From positions 185,524-249,523 of the forward strand of contig NZ_JAFFZM010000013.1 in NCBI RefSeq assembly GCF_017676345.1: 64,000 nt of DNA, written 5' to 3'. How positions within the stretch are numbered: position 1 is the first letter of the stretch; every line of letters starts with the position of its first letter. Origin of the DNA: Streptomyces smyrnaeus. GTDB lineage: Bacteria; Actinomycetota; Actinomycetes; Streptomycetales; Streptomycetaceae. Below the pieces are notes generated by a model. That model was not told where the DNA came from, did no database searches, and worked only from the letters and a program-made list of their open reading frames with translations. Position numbers and translations under genes: made by a program. Below are positions 33,349-42,306 of this stretch, in pieces.

Positions 33349-35799
33349 CTACTCGGTGCGCAGCGCCGTGGCCGTACGCGCCCTGGCGGCCCAGCCTGCC
33401 GGGATCAGCGCGCCCAGCACCGCGATCACGACCCCGCCGAGCCCCAGCAGGAGCAGTTGGAAAGGTCCGTATACATCGAGGACCAGCGGTGGCAGGCTGG
33501 TTCCTACGGCACGCCCCATCACCGGCATGACGACGTGGTGCAGCGCGTACCCCGCAGGGACGCCGATGAGCCCGCCGATCGCGCCGATCATGGCCACCGA
33601 GGCGAGCACGAGGCACATGGTCTGCCGCGGCGTCATGCCGATCGCCTTGCAGACGCCCAGGTCGTGAATGCGTTCCCGGGTGTCGAGGACCACGGAGTTG
33701 AGTACGCCGAGACCGGCCACGGTGATCAGCATGAGGGTGAGCAGCACCGCCATCGCGGACATGATGAGGATGACGCCCTCCTGCCCCGAGGAGACGTTGG
33801 TGGTGGCGTCGCCCCCCAGCGGCTGTACGACTGCGGCGACCTCCTGAGCGTATTCGTCGGCGGAGACGCCGGGCTTGGTCTCGATGAGGAAGGTACTGGG
33901 CTTGGCCGACGTGAAGTTGGCCATGTCCGCGTGGATTACCAGCTGGCTGCCCGACGTGTCGAAGGACTCGCCCACGATCCGCAGGTTCGCGGTCTCCTTC
34001 TCGTAGGTCGCCCGCACCGTGTCACCCATCTTGGTGCTGGTCCTCTCCAGGAAGCGGGAGGGCACCACGACCTGCCCCTTACCAGTGATCCAGTGCCCGG
34101 AGAGCATCTCGTAGCTGCCGGAGCGCGCATTGCCCTCGTAGAGGTCGGCCTGGATCGAGCCGGAGATCCCTGCCACGGTGACCTCGGTCTGGGCCTTGCC
34201 GTAGTACGACTCCGTACCCGGCTGCGACGTGACGGCGGCCCGCACCTTCGCCGGATCTGCGACCTTGGGCTTTTGGGACGTGCTTGTCGCGCTGTCTTCC
34301 ACGGGAGGCGGGCCTGGCTCGCTGCCGCCAGGGGGAGGCGAGTCTTCCGCGTTGCCCCCCGCAGGAGGCGTCGGGGGAGGAGCTACTTCGATTGCCTTGG
34401 TCGTCGTGACCGTGACCGCGGCACGGTTCTCGGGGTCCTGGGAGGTGCCGATTGCGTTCAGGGACGAGGTCAGCCCCACCGCGAACGTCGCCGCGACCGT
34501 GCCGAACGTCACCGCGAGCAGCATCGCGAGGGTACGTACCGGATGCGTGAAGGGGGTCGCGAGACCGTAGGTCACCGGACGTGGCAGCGGCAGCACCCCC
34601 ATCACCCGATGCGCCCACTGGCCGCGTCCTGTGCGTGGCGACCGGCCGACCGCGATGGCCTCGACCGTACACAGTCTTCCGGCCCGCAGTGCGGGAATCA
34701 ACGCCGCGAGCCCCACGACGACCAGGGCGGCGGCCGGCACCGTGACGTCCACCCACCAGGCCACTGACAGCGAGACGGTGCCGTATACCGCCTCGGTGTC
34801 CGAGAGTAGCGGCACTGCCAGGAGATTTCCCAGGACGACCCCCAGGGCCATGCCTGCACCGGCCGGAATCAGCGCCTGGGCCACGTAGGCGCGTACGACC
34901 TCGCGCGGAGTGAAGCCGATGGCCTTGAGAATGCCGATCCTGCGCAGGCTGGTGCCGACCGCACCACTGATCACGCTGCTAACGATGATCACCGACATCG
35001 CGATGCCGAGCATGCCGAAAGCCATCACGAACGGGACGGTCGCCGCCGCACCCTGATCAGCGGCGCGCTTGGTGTCCAGCCAGGACTGGGTTCCCAGCAG
35101 CGCCCGGGACCCCACGGAGGCGGCGAGCTTCTTGCGGTCGGCGAGGATCTGCTCCTTCGTGCTCGCGGAGTCGAAGCGGTAGAGCATCTGACTCGAGACT
35201 GGGTTGCCCTCCGACGCCAGCGCGTCGACCTGCGCGGGAGTCGCCCAGGAGTCGGCGGTCTTGCTGGCCGACACAGCGAAGCCGACGATCGAAAGAGTTG
35301 GGGCGTTCGTGGTGTCCGAGGCCTTCAGGGTGGCGCCGATCCCGATGGCGGGCCCCTCGAACGACGCGTCGAGCACGATCTCGCCCGGCTTCTGCGCCCA
35401 TCGGCCGGACTGCAGATCCACGCGGTCCACGGCTCCTTCCGGACCGGACCGCCCGACCAGGGTCAGCGTGGGCAGTTGGAAGCCCGCCCGATCCACCGGG
35501 CGGACCGACGTGGACGGGTACGGCCCCGCGCTCGCGGCGACGCCGGGCAACTTCCCGGTCTTCGCCAGCTCCCCCGCACTCGCCTTGGCCGGATCGAACT
35601 GCGCGGTGATGTGCGCACCCTGTTGCTTCCCGAAAGCGTGGTCGAAGGGCGCGGCCGCAGCGACCATCAGCGACCCGGCTACCACGGCCGACGCCACGGC
35701 CATCATCGTGGCCACGGCGATCACCACGGTCTGCACCCGCCGTCGGCTCACCCCGGAACGCACGACCCGGCCCAGCGCGCCGGTACCGAACAGGCTCAT
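33349..35799 (-). CDS. FtsX-family ABC transporter permease
   Basis: 816 residues from the ATG at 35799 that overlaps the ATPase stop by 4 bp. One N-terminal segment (VQTVVIAVATMMAVASAVVAGSLMVAA), an external domain, three central segments (TSLRRIGILKAIGFTPREVVRAYVAQALIPAGAG is the coupling motif), a Pro/Gly-rich external insert (APPPTPPAGG...PPPGGSEPGPPP), and four C-terminal segments with a second coupling motif (ERIHDLGVCKAIGMTPRQTMCLVLASVAMIG). Probably moves peptides, lipids or antibiotics. Operon with its ATPase; divergent from a two-component system that likely controls it. Confidence 0.93.
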   Translation of the reverse strand: MSLFGTGALGRVVRSGVSRRRVQTVVIAVATMMAVASAVVAGSLMVAAAAPFDHAFGKQQGAHITAQFDPAKASAGELAKTGKLPGVAASAGPYPSTSVRPVDRAGFQLPTLTLVGRSGPEGAVDRVDLQSGRWAQKPGEIVLDASFEGPAIGIGATLKASDTTNAPTLSIVGFAVSASKTADSWATPAQVDALASEGNPVSSQMLYRFDSASTKEQILADRKKLAASVGSRALLGTQSWLDTKRAADQGAAATVPFVMAFGMLGIAMSVIIVSSVISGAVGTSLRRIGILKAIGFTPREVVRAYVAQALIPAGAGMALGVVLGNLLAVPLLSDTEAVYGTVSLSVAWWVDVTVPAAALVVVGLAALIPALRAGRLCTVEAIAVGRSPRTGRGQWAHRVMGVLPLPRPVTYGLATPFTHPVRTLAMLLAVTFGTVAATFAVGLTSSLNAIGTSQDPENRAAVTVTTTKAIEVAPPPTPPAGGNAEDSPPPGGSEPGPPPVEDSATSTSQKPKVADPAKVRAAVTSQPGTESYYGKAQTEVTVAGISGSIQADLYEGNARSGSYEMLSGHWITGKGQVVVPSRFLERTSTKMGDTVRATYEKETANLRIVGESFDTSGSQLVIHADMANFTSAKPSTFLIETKPGVSADEYAQEVAAVVQPLGGDATTNVSSGQEGVILIMSAMAVLLTLMLITVAGLGVLNSVVLDTRERIHDLGVCKAIGMTPRQTMCLVLASVAMIGAIGGLIGVPAGYALHHVVMPVMGRAVGTSLPPLVLDVYGPFQLLLLGLGGVVIAVLGALIPAGWAARARTATALRTE

Positions 35800-36488
35800 C
35801 GGGCGGCCTGCGCGTAAGAGTCGAGGGCGGCGTGACCGTCGACCAGGTGAACAGTGCGGCTCGCACACGCCTCCGCCAGCGTCAGGTCATGCGTCACCAG
35901 CACGATGGTCTGTCCGGCGCGGTGCAGATCCATCAGCAGATTGCGGACGTCGTGGCCCGAGGCGGTGTCGAGCGCACCGGTGGGCTCGTCGGCGAGCAGC
36001 AGCGCGGGCCGGTTGACCAACGCCCGAGCGACCGCGACCCGTTGACGTTCACCTCCGGACAATCGGCCCGGGTAGGCGCGGGCATGCTTCTGGATCCCCA
36101 GCATCTCCATGAGCTCACCCGCGCGGGCCGCGGCCCTGCGCCGACTGGTCCCAATCAGCTGGGCCGGGAGCCGAATGTTGTCGGTAACGGTGAGGTCGTC
36201 GAGAAGATTGAAGAACTGAAAGGCCATGCCGATGTGCTCGCGACGGAACTTGGCGAGGGCATGCTCGCTCAACTGGTCGATCCGTCGCCCGGCCACGGTC
36301 ACGGCGCCATCGGTCGGCTTGTCCAGACCAGCGACGAGATTCAGCAGCGTGGACTTGCCGCTGCCGGAAGGGCCCGTAACGGCAAGGGCCTCACCCTTGG
36401 CGACGCTGAGCGTGAGCGGTCCGAGCGCCGGCGCGTCGGCGCTGACGTAGCGCTTCACCACACCCTCCAGTTCGATCACTTGATGCAT
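35796..36488 (-). CDS. ABC transporter ATP-binding protein (LolD/BceA type)
   Basis: 230 residues. Walker A GPSGSGKSTLLNLVAGLDKPTDG, Q-loop AFQFFNLLDDLTVTDNIRLPAQL, signature LSGGERQRVAVARALVN, Walker B ALLLADEPTGALD, H-loop VTHDLTLA. Partner of the FtsX-type permease through a 4-bp gene overlap. The gap to the divergent kinase gene (36489-36704) is the regulatory region, but I found no clear operator in it. Confidence 0.95.
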   Translation of the reverse strand: MHQVIELEGVVKRYVSADAPALGPLTLSVAKGEALAVTGPSGSGKSTLLNLVAGLDKPTDGAVTVAGRRIDQLSEHALAKFRREHIGMAFQFFNLLDDLTVTDNIRLPAQLIGTSRRRAAARAGELMEMLGIQKHARAYPGRLSGGERQRVAVARALVNRPALLLADEPTGALDTASGHDVRNLLMDLHRAGQTIVLVTHDLTLAEACASRTVHLVDGHAALDSYAQAAR

Positions 36489-36704
36489 ACGAGTTGTCCG
36501 TCCTTACGATCGCGAGAGGCACCGTTGCCGTTGCCTGCGAACCTAGAAGTGCCGCGTATGGGGCGCGTCGGCCGCGGAACCAACATCAGGTCCTTCCTGC
36601 GGAGGATTCGGCCGCGAGTCATACCTGAGAAGTAGGCCTCTTGGGCAATGTCCTGGCCGGACAGGCGGACGCGGGCCGGGCGGAGAGCGCAGCACAATGC
36701 ACGG

Positions 36705-38003
36705 GTGGAGACGGAAGACCGGCGCAACTGGCATCAGCAACTCGTCGACGCGCTACGCCCGGAGGCGAAGGCCGCCCCGCTGTCCCGGCGAGCGGTGCGC
36801 GCCGATGTGGTGCTGGCGGTCGTACTGACCGTCATTGCCCTGTTCGTGGCGGTGCGCTATCCCGGCGACGGGCCGGTGAACATCGATCCGCCTAGGGTGG
36901 ACGTCGGGACCGGGGTCCCGGCCCCGCCCTCGCCGCCCGACCCTGGTCAGGTGCCAGTGAAGGAGGAACCCCCTTCCGTGCCCTGGGCCCTGGTCTTCCT
37001 GTCGACGCTGCCGCTGGCAGCCCGGCGCCGGTATCCGCTGACCTTGTTCGTGGTGGTGCTGGGAGCAGCACTGGCCATCGGCAGCTCCGCCTCGTGGATC
37101 ACCGTCCTGGCCTGTGTCATCGGCGCCTACAGCGCCGTTGTATACAGCCGTTACCGGATAGCGGCGATCGCTGTCCTGGTGATCGCCGCTGCGCTGTCCG
37201 GCTTCGCTTTCCGCAACGCGGAGCCCGTGCTCCCCGGATGGTCCAGCCCGGGATTCGTGCTCCTGGTGGCAGGGATGCTGGCCAGCCTCGTCCGCTTTCT
37301 GCAACTGCGGCTGGCCTCCAGCCGGGACCGGATGGCAGAACTGCAGGCCGCTCAGGAGGAGACCACACGTCGCGCCGTCGAAGAGGAGCGTGTCCGCATT
37401 GCCGCCGAACTGCACGACGTCGTGACCCACAATGTGAGCGTGATGGTGATCCAGGCCGGGGCGGCCCGCAAAGTGATGGACATGGCGCCCGAGCAGTCCA
37501 AGGAGGCACTGCTGGCCGTCGAGGCGGGCGGTCGGGCCGCCATGGCCGAACTCCGCCACGTGATGGGCCTGCTGGCCGCCCCGGACCACGAGAGGCCCGA
37601 CGGCCTGGAGCCCCAGCCTGGGCTCGCGCAGCTTGACGCGCTCGTCGCACGCGTACGTGCCGCCGGTACGCCGGTCAGCGTCGGGGTGTCGCTGCCGCCG
37701 GATCCGCTGCCACCGGGGGTGGGCCTCGCGGCGTATCGCGTCGTACAGGAGGCGCTGACCAACACGATCAAGCATGCGCGCGGCGCGCAGGCGACCGTCA
37801 CCATCGGTTACACCGACGCCTGTCTGGAGATCGAGATCACGGACACGGGCGGTGCCAAGGAATCCGCGCCCGTGCAGAGTAACGGCCGTGGCCACATGGG
37901 GCTGCGCGAGCGGTTGGCCGTTTACCAAGGTGAGCTGACGGCCGGACCGACGCCGACCGGCGGCTACCGCGTGACGGCCCGCATGCCGCGGAGCGCGGTA
38001 TGA
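36705..38003 (+). CDS. Sensor histidine kinase, NarL-type (HisKA_3)
   Basis: 432 residues from the GTG at 36705. A basic N-terminus is followed by several membrane segments (about 33-50, 92-105, 112-170, 182-197) with a Pro-rich external loop between the first two, then a short coiled coil and the dimerisation box EEERVRIAAELHDVVTHNVSVMV with His237. The ATPase part has the N-box RVVQEALTNTIKHA, ITDTGG and GRGHMGLRERL. Only short extracellular loops exist, as in kinases that sense membrane stress. Overlaps the response regulator by 4 bp and is divergent from the FtsX exporter. Confidence 0.94.
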   Translation: METEDRRNWHQQLVDALRPEAKAAPLSRRAVRADVVLAVVLTVIALFVAVRYPGDGPVNIDPPRVDVGTGVPAPPSPPDPGQVPVKEEPPSVPWALVFLSTLPLAARRRYPLTLFVVVLGAALAIGSSASWITVLACVIGAYSAVVYSRYRIAAIAVLVIAAALSGFAFRNAEPVLPGWSSPGFVLLVAGMLASLVRFLQLRLASSRDRMAELQAAQEETTRRAVEEERVRIAAELHDVVTHNVSVMVIQAGAARKVMDMAPEQSKEALLAVEAGGRAAMAELRHVMGLLAAPDHERPDGLEPQPGLAQLDALVARVRAAGTPVSVGVSLPPDPLPPGVGLAAYRVVQEALTNTIKHARGAQATVTIGYTDACLEIEITDTGGAKESAPVQSNGRGHMGLRERLAVYQGELTAGPTPTGGYRVTARMPRSAV

Positions 38004-38686
38004 CCGCGGACCGGTCGACTCTGCGCGTCGTCATCGCCGATGATCAAGCTCTCGTACGCACCGGTTTCAAGATGATCCTGGCGGCGGACGGCATCGAAGT
38101 GACGGCCGAGGCCGCCGACGGGGCCGAGGCTGTCGCAGCGGTTCGCCGTACGCGGCCCGACGTCGTCCTCATGGACATCCGGATGCCGGAGATGGACGGC
38201 ATCGAGGCCACCAGGCGCATCATCGGCGACGCCGGCCCGGCCGGATCGCGGGTGATCATCCTGACCACATACGACCTCGACCACTACGTCTACGCCGCGC
38301 TCACGGCCGGCGCCAGCGGCTTCCTGCTCAAGGACGTCAGTCCCGAACATCTGGTCTCCGCCCTACGCCTGGTGCAGACCGGCGACGCTCTCCTCGCACC
38401 CACGATCACTCGTCGGCTGATCGAGCGCTTCGCCCATCACTACGAACCGCAGACCATCGCCCCGCACCGCGATCTGTCCGGCCTGACCCCGCGCGAGCTC
38501 GAGGTGCTCCGCCTACTCGCGACGGGCCTCAGTAATGCCGAACTCGCCTCCCGGCTGTTCCTCAGCCCGACCACGGTCAAAAGTCACGTCGGCCGTATCC
38601 TGTCGAAGCTGGACCTGCGCGACCGCGTCCAGGCCGTCGTCTTTGCCTACGAGACGGGGCTGATCGCCCCGGGCGGGGGCGCCTAG
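38000..38686 (+). CDS. Response regulator, NarL/LuxR family
   Basis: 228 residues. The receiver domain carries the acidic pair D14-D15, phosphoacceptor D59 in VVLMDIRMPEMDG, switch Thr in IILTTYDLD, and Lys in FLLKDVSPEHL. The C-terminal LuxR HTH reads GLTPRELEVLRLLATGLSNAELASRLFLSPTTVKSHVGRILSKLDLRDR. Coupled to the kinase gene; probably activates the divergent ABC exporter. Confidence 0.95.
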   Translation: MTADRSTLRVVIADDQALVRTGFKMILAADGIEVTAEAADGAEAVAAVRRTRPDVVLMDIRMPEMDGIEATRRIIGDAGPAGSRVIILTTYDLDHYVYAALTAGASGFLLKDVSPEHLVSALRLVQTGDALLAPTITRRLIERFAHHYEPQTIAPHRDLSGLTPRELEVLRLLATGLSNAELASRLFLSPTTVKSHVGRILSKLDLRDRVQAVVFAYETGLIAPGGGA

Positions 38687-38717
38687 CTTCGCCAGTGCTC
38701 TGTCCGGCAAGGATCGC

Positions 38718-38738
38718 CGAGGCGACAGCTTCGCCTCG
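38718..38738 (+). terminator. Hairpin after two-component operon
   Basis: CGAGGCGA-CAGCT-TCGCCTCG, a perfect 8-bp stem 31 bp after the response-regulator stop. Confidence 0.55.
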
Positions 38739-38752
38739 ATAGCCTGCACGGC

Positions 38753-39079
38753 GTGATCGACTCATGCACGAGCTCCGACGATGCTGCAGTCGCGATAGCC
38801 GGGGCGCTGGCTGGCGCGAACGTGATCCGCGACATGTACGGCCAGCGGCTCAGCCGCATCGACAAGGGTGCCGGGGACTTTGTCACCGCCGTCGATGTGG
38901 AGGCAGAGGAGGCGATCCTCGGCGTCATCCGTGCCGCACGGCCCGATGATGCGGTGCTCGGCGAGGAAGGCGGGCAGCAGGGTGCCGCCGACGCTGTGCG
39001 CCACTGGTTGGTGGGACCCCTGTGCGGCACGGCCCTGTTCTCCCGAAGCTACGACGAAGTGACAGGCAGCTCTCTGTAA
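38753..39079 (+). pseudogene. Truncated inositol monophosphatase-family protein
   Basis: The 108 codons give the first 40% of an IMPase: GAGDFVTAVDVEAEEAILGVI (metal ligand Glu), DDAVLGEEGG, and WLVGPLCGT at the DPLDGT motif. In the latter the first Asp ligand is Gly and the second is Cys; I believe a Cys there occurs in some actinobacterial members, but the Gly is unexpected. The protein then departs from the family (ALFSRSYDEVTGSSL) and stops next to the recombinase stop codon, so the gene was cut by insertion of the recombinase segment. Confidence 0.75.
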
Positions 39080-40003
39080 TCAGAGTGACGCTCGGTCAGG
39101 GAGAGTGAGGCGAGGTCCGGGTACATCGCCAACCTGGAGGGCGGCGAAGTCGGCATGGGCCTGTTCGACGGCTTGGGGGTACGCCTCGCGCTTGGCGTGT
39201 TCGGCGAGCGCCCGGTAGATGCTGGCGACGGAGGGGTTCTGTCCCTTGCGCTTGCCGGAGGGGATGATCAGGTCGGGCTGGATCTGCTCGACGGACTCAC
39301 CGGCTGCACGGCGCCGCAGCACGGTGTGGAGCATGTCGTCGGTGATGACCGGGGGCCGGCCGCCGTGCTTGCCCTTGCAGGCCGCGGTGTCGAGCCCTTC
39401 CAGTGTCGACTCGCGGATGTTCTCCCGCTCGGTCTCCGCCATCGCGGCGAAGAACGCGAACAGCAGCTTGCCGGGGCCGGTGGGGTCGTAGATGCCGCGC
39501 AGGGGTCCGGCGAGCATCTCCAGGACCAGGCCGTGGGCGGTGAGGTGGTCGGCGAGCGCGGTGAGTTCGGCGGCGTCGCGGCCGAGGCGCTTCATCTCGT
39601 AGACGGTGAAGATGACGCGGCAGTGCGGGGCGTGCGCCTTGACCTCCCGCGCCGTCCTCAGTGCCTCCTCGAACCGGGGGCGGACCCGCACCCGAGTGCT
39701 GATCTTCTCGCTGAAGATCTTGTCCCTCGGAATGCCGTGCCCCGCGAGCGCGTCGAGCTGCGAGTCGAGTTCCTGCCCGAGCGTCGAACAGCGCGCGTAG
39801 CCGATGCGGATGTCCACGCTCGACACGTCCGGGTCGATCGGCGGCGGCGGGGTGCCCGGCCGCCACGGCCGTCCCGGTCCGCGGTCGGCCGGGGTGGGCA
39901 CCCGCAGCGCCTTTTTCAGCTGGGGCACCTTCGTGAAGCGGCGGGTGTGGTAGGCGGAGGCGACGGTGCCGCCGCGTGAGCGGCACGGCGAGCCGGGCTG
40001 CAC
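39080..40003 (-). CDS. Serine recombinase (resolvase/invertase family)
   Basis: 307 residues. The resolvase catalytic domain starts near residue 66: IRIGYARCSTLGQELDSQLDALAGHG with the nucleophile Ser in RCSTLGQ, then the conserved EMKRLGRDAAELTALADHLTAHGLVLEMLAGPLRGIYDPTGPGKLLFAFFAAMAETERENI and a C-terminal HTH region (KHGGRPPVITDDMLHTVLRRRAAGESVEQI). The N-terminal extension contains half of a zinc-ribbon-like motif: CPKCD is encoded just before the GTG at 40003 and CxxxxxPC after it, so the true start may be upstream or the N-terminus may be damaged. Likely a Tn3-type resolvase or island recombinase. Confidence 0.85.
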   Translation of the reverse strand: MQPGSPCRSRGGTVASAYHTRRFTKVPQLKKALRVPTPADRGPGRPWRPGTPPPPIDPDVSSVDIRIGYARCSTLGQELDSQLDALAGHGIPRDKIFSEKISTRVRVRPRFEEALRTAREVKAHAPHCRVIFTVYEMKRLGRDAAELTALADHLTAHGLVLEMLAGPLRGIYDPTGPGKLLFAFFAAMAETERENIRESTLEGLDTAACKGKHGGRPPVITDDMLHTVLRRRAAGESVEQIQPDLIIPSGKRKGQNPSVASIYRALAEHAKREAYPQAVEQAHADFAALQVGDVPGPRLTLPDRASL

Positions 40004-40120
40004 GTCGCACTTCGGACAGGCGTGCCGTTCGACGTCGTCCGCGTCCGACCGGTCGGCCGGGGAGGGGGTGCTGAGGGGCCGTCATGGGCGCGGATTTTCG
40101 CGAAATGCAAGTCTCAGAAG

Positions 40121-40158
40121 GGGGTCCGTTCCGTCTTTGATGAGAACGAGTTGTGAGA
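40121..40158. other. Possible Tn3-type terminal inverted repeat
   Basis: A 38-bp stretch beginning GGGGTCCGTTCCGTC, 118 bp upstream of the resolvase-like gene, has the GGGGTC start and length typical of Tn3-family ends. No matching partner end was confirmed. The remaining 40004-40285 sequence holds no gene. Confidence 0.25.
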
Positions 40159-40285
40159 TCCGGTGTCGGCAGGGCTCCGGCAATCTGCTCTTGGTCTTGT
40201 TCGCGCAAAGGCCCCCCGTTTCTGACAGTAACGCGGCGTGCGGCTATGGCCTCCGCGTCGGCTCTTGTGGGCCATGGTGCGGCTC

Positions 40286-40316
40286 TTGACCCTCACGTGA
40301 CGTCAGGCTGCATAGT
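40286..40316 (+). promoter_or_regulatory. MerR-type promoter/operator
   Basis: TTGACC (40286-40291), exactly 19 bp, then CATAGT (40311-40316). The spacer holds a near-perfect 17-bp dyad CCTCACG-TGA-CGTCAGG (40291-40307). The GTG start lies 8 bp after the -10, implying a leaderless transcript. Confidence 0.75.
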
Positions 40317-40323
40317 CGGTGCC

Positions 40324-41439
40324 GTGGAAGATCACTGGACAGTGGGGCGCGTGGCCGACCTGGCCGGCGTGAGCGTCCGCACGCTGCATCACTATGACGA
40401 GATCGGGCTCGTGCGTCCGTCGACGCGGACCGCGGGTGGGTACCGGGCCTACTCGGCGGGCGACGTGGAGCGGCTGCGGGAGGTGCTGGCCTACCGGCGG
40501 CTGGGCTTCGGTCTGCGGGAGGTTGCGGAACTGGTCGGCGACTCGTCCACCAACGCAGTCGCGCACCTGCGCCGACTGCGCGGCCTGCTGCTGGAGCGGC
40601 GCGATCGAGCTGACGCCATGGTGGCGGCCATCGACAGGGAACTTGAGGCACGGGCGAGGGGACTGAAGGTGACACCGGAGGAGCAACTGGGGATGCTCGG
40701 TGCACGGCTGTACGACGCGATCGGCGGCGCTTATCCCGCGACGCGGCGTACCGAGCCTCGGATCGCAGCGCAGATCTGGGACGCGCTCGGCGACGCTCGG
40801 ACGGTGCTGAATGTCGGGGCCGGCACGGGCTCCTACGAGCCGGCTGATCGCGAGGTGACCGCGGTGGAGCCGTCGGAGGTCATGCGGCGTCAGCGGCCTG
40901 CCGGTTCGGCGCCGTGCATGGCCGCCGCCGCGGAGAGCCTGCCGTTCGAGGACCACTCCTTCGACGTCGCGATGGCCGTCTCCACTGTTCACCACTGGGG
41001 GGACCCAATAGCGGGGCTGCGCGAGATGCGGCGTGTAGCCCGACGCGTGGTGGTGCTGACGTTCGACACCGACGAGCCCGGATGGCAGGACCGGTTCTGG
41101 CTCACCCGCGACTACCTGCCCGAGTTCGCCACCGTCCTCGCGGAATTTCCCTCACTTGCGGGGATGGCCGATGCGATCGGCGCCCGCGCCGAGCCGGTGC
41201 CCATCCCGTGGGACTGTGCTGACGGCCTGTTTGAGGCGTACTGGCGCAGACCGGGGGCGTATCTGGAGGAGCACGTCCGCCGTGCGATGTCGGTGTGGAC
41301 GCGGGTCGGGCCGGACGCCGAGCGGCGGGCGGTGCGAAGCCTCCGCGACGACCTCGACTCCGGCCGGTGGGCTGAGCGCAACAGCGGCCTCGCCCACCTC
41401 GACACGGCAGACCTCGGACTCCGTCTGCTCATAGCTTGA
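40324..41439 (+). CDS. MerR regulator fused to a SAM-dependent methyltransferase
   Basis: 371 residues from the GTG at 40324, fixed by the MerR promoter just upstream. Residues 1-110 are a MerR DNA-binding and dimerisation region (WTVGRVADLAGVSVRTLHHYDEIGLVRPSTRTAGGYRAYS). A short linker with KVTPEEQLGMLG follows, where TipA-like MerR proteins have their effector domain. From about residue 133 a class I methyltransferase begins (ARLYDAIGGAYPATRRTEPRIAAQIWDALGDARTVLNVGAGTGSYEP, then SEVMRRQRP, FEDHSFDVAMAVSTVHHWGDP). The effector domain is thus replaced by an enzyme, which may sense or use SAM or modify the inducer. Confidence 0.85.
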   Translation: MEDHWTVGRVADLAGVSVRTLHHYDEIGLVRPSTRTAGGYRAYSAGDVERLREVLAYRRLGFGLREVAELVGDSSTNAVAHLRRLRGLLLERRDRADAMVAAIDRELEARARGLKVTPEEQLGMLGARLYDAIGGAYPATRRTEPRIAAQIWDALGDARTVLNVGAGTGSYEPADREVTAVEPSEVMRRQRPAGSAPCMAAAAESLPFEDHSFDVAMAVSTVHHWGDPIAGLREMRRVARRVVVLTFDTDEPGWQDRFWLTRDYLPEFATVLAEFPSLAGMADAIGARAEPVPIPWDCADGLFEAYWRRPGAYLEEHVRRAMSVWTRVGPDAERRAVRSLRDDLDSGRWAERNSGLAHLDTADLGLRLLIA

Positions 41440-41462
41440 ATGGACACCGGTCCGGACCCGGA

Positions 41463-41750
41463 TTACTCCTCCTCGTCACCGTCCTCGGACGCGTCTGGGT
41501 CGCGGAAGGGCCGCAGGCCCTGGCCGGGGCCGCTGGCGGTGATGTTGAACAGGTACCGGCCCAGGAAGTTGACGTGCCGGTCCTTGAGCAAGGAGAGCCG
41601 GGCGACGTCCTCGTCCTTGATGTCGTGGCCCTCGGCGCGGAGCCGGGCCACGGCGGCGTCGAGGTAACGGGTGTTCCACAGCACCACGGCGTTGAGGACC
41701 AGCCCGAGAGCGCCACGCTCCTGGCGCGTATCGGGTTGGCGAGACCACCG
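41463..41750 (-). pseudogene. C-terminal fragment of a Tn3-family transposase
   Basis: About 90 codons: VVLWNTRYLDAAVARLRAEGHDIKDEDVARLSLLKDRHVNFLGRYLFNITASGPGQGLRPFRDPDASEDGDEEE, the tail of TnpA; a few residues upstream of it are in another frame (LANPIR). Everything before the final Glu-containing helix is missing. The end closely resembles that of the remnant at 1340-1456. Confidence 0.8.
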
Positions 41751-41758
41751 GGCAGCAG

Positions 41759-41956
41759 ATGCCGCCTGAGCCGCCGTGGACGGACCGGGTACAGCAGCCC
41801 CGACCCGACGGCCCCGTGCAGCTGGTCACGCCCACCGGTTATGAGTGGTGGGCCGGCCCGAAGCATCTGCGCGCGGCCACCCAGCAGGAGCGGGACGCCT
41901 ACAACGCCGCCCGGCGCGACGTCCTGCGCCCTTGGACGGGGAGGGCCGCGAAGTGA
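41759..41956 (+). CDS. Small hypothetical protein 1 of an overlapping cluster
   Basis: 65 residues, PPEPPWTDRVQQPRPDGPVQLVTPTGYEWWAGPKHLRAATQQERDAYNAARRDVLRPWTGRAAK. No family recognised. Its stop overlaps the next GTG by 4 bp (GTGA). The first of five tightly overlapping small ORFs of the kind found next to replication and transfer genes on actinobacterial plasmids and integrative elements. Confidence 0.6.
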   Translation: MPPEPPWTDRVQQPRPDGPVQLVTPTGYEWWAGPKHLRAATQQERDAYNAARRDVLRPWTGRAAK

Positions 41957-42306
41957 GCCGTATGACGGTCCGCGTATCCCGCGACTCGGGGCGCTCTTGG
42001 ACCCGGCCGCGCATCGTCCGCCCGACCAAGCTGCCGAGGACGACCTCCCGCTGGCCGGACTGTCAGTGCGCCCTGTGCCGGCCCGGGGATGAGGTCGCGA
42101 TGCCTAGGACGATCCCGCCTCGCAGCGCGTCGCACCGGCCCGGCTGGTACGGGACCTGCCCCCGGTGCGGAGGCCCGCTGACCGCGGGGGCCGACAAGGC
42201 CGATGACGACACAGCAGTTCGGTGCGTCGGGGCTCGCTGCCGCAGATGTACAGGCTCGAACACCGCCCGCCCCACGGAAAAAGACCCTGAAAGGACTGCC
42301 AGATGA
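41953..42306 (+). CDS. Small hypothetical protein 2, Cys-rich
   Basis: 117 residues from the GTG overlapping the previous stop (an ATG at 41962 is possible). It contains two CxxC-type knuckles: DCQCALCRPG and GTCPRCGGPL, and a further CVGARCRRC, suggesting a small zinc-binding protein. Stop overlaps the next ATG by 4 bp. No family recognised. Confidence 0.6.
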   Translation: MSRMTVRVSRDSGRSWTRPRIVRPTKLPRTTSRWPDCQCALCRPGDEVAMPRTIPPRSASHRPGWYGTCPRCGGPLTAGADKADDDTAVRCVGARCRRCTGSNTARPTEKDPERTAR

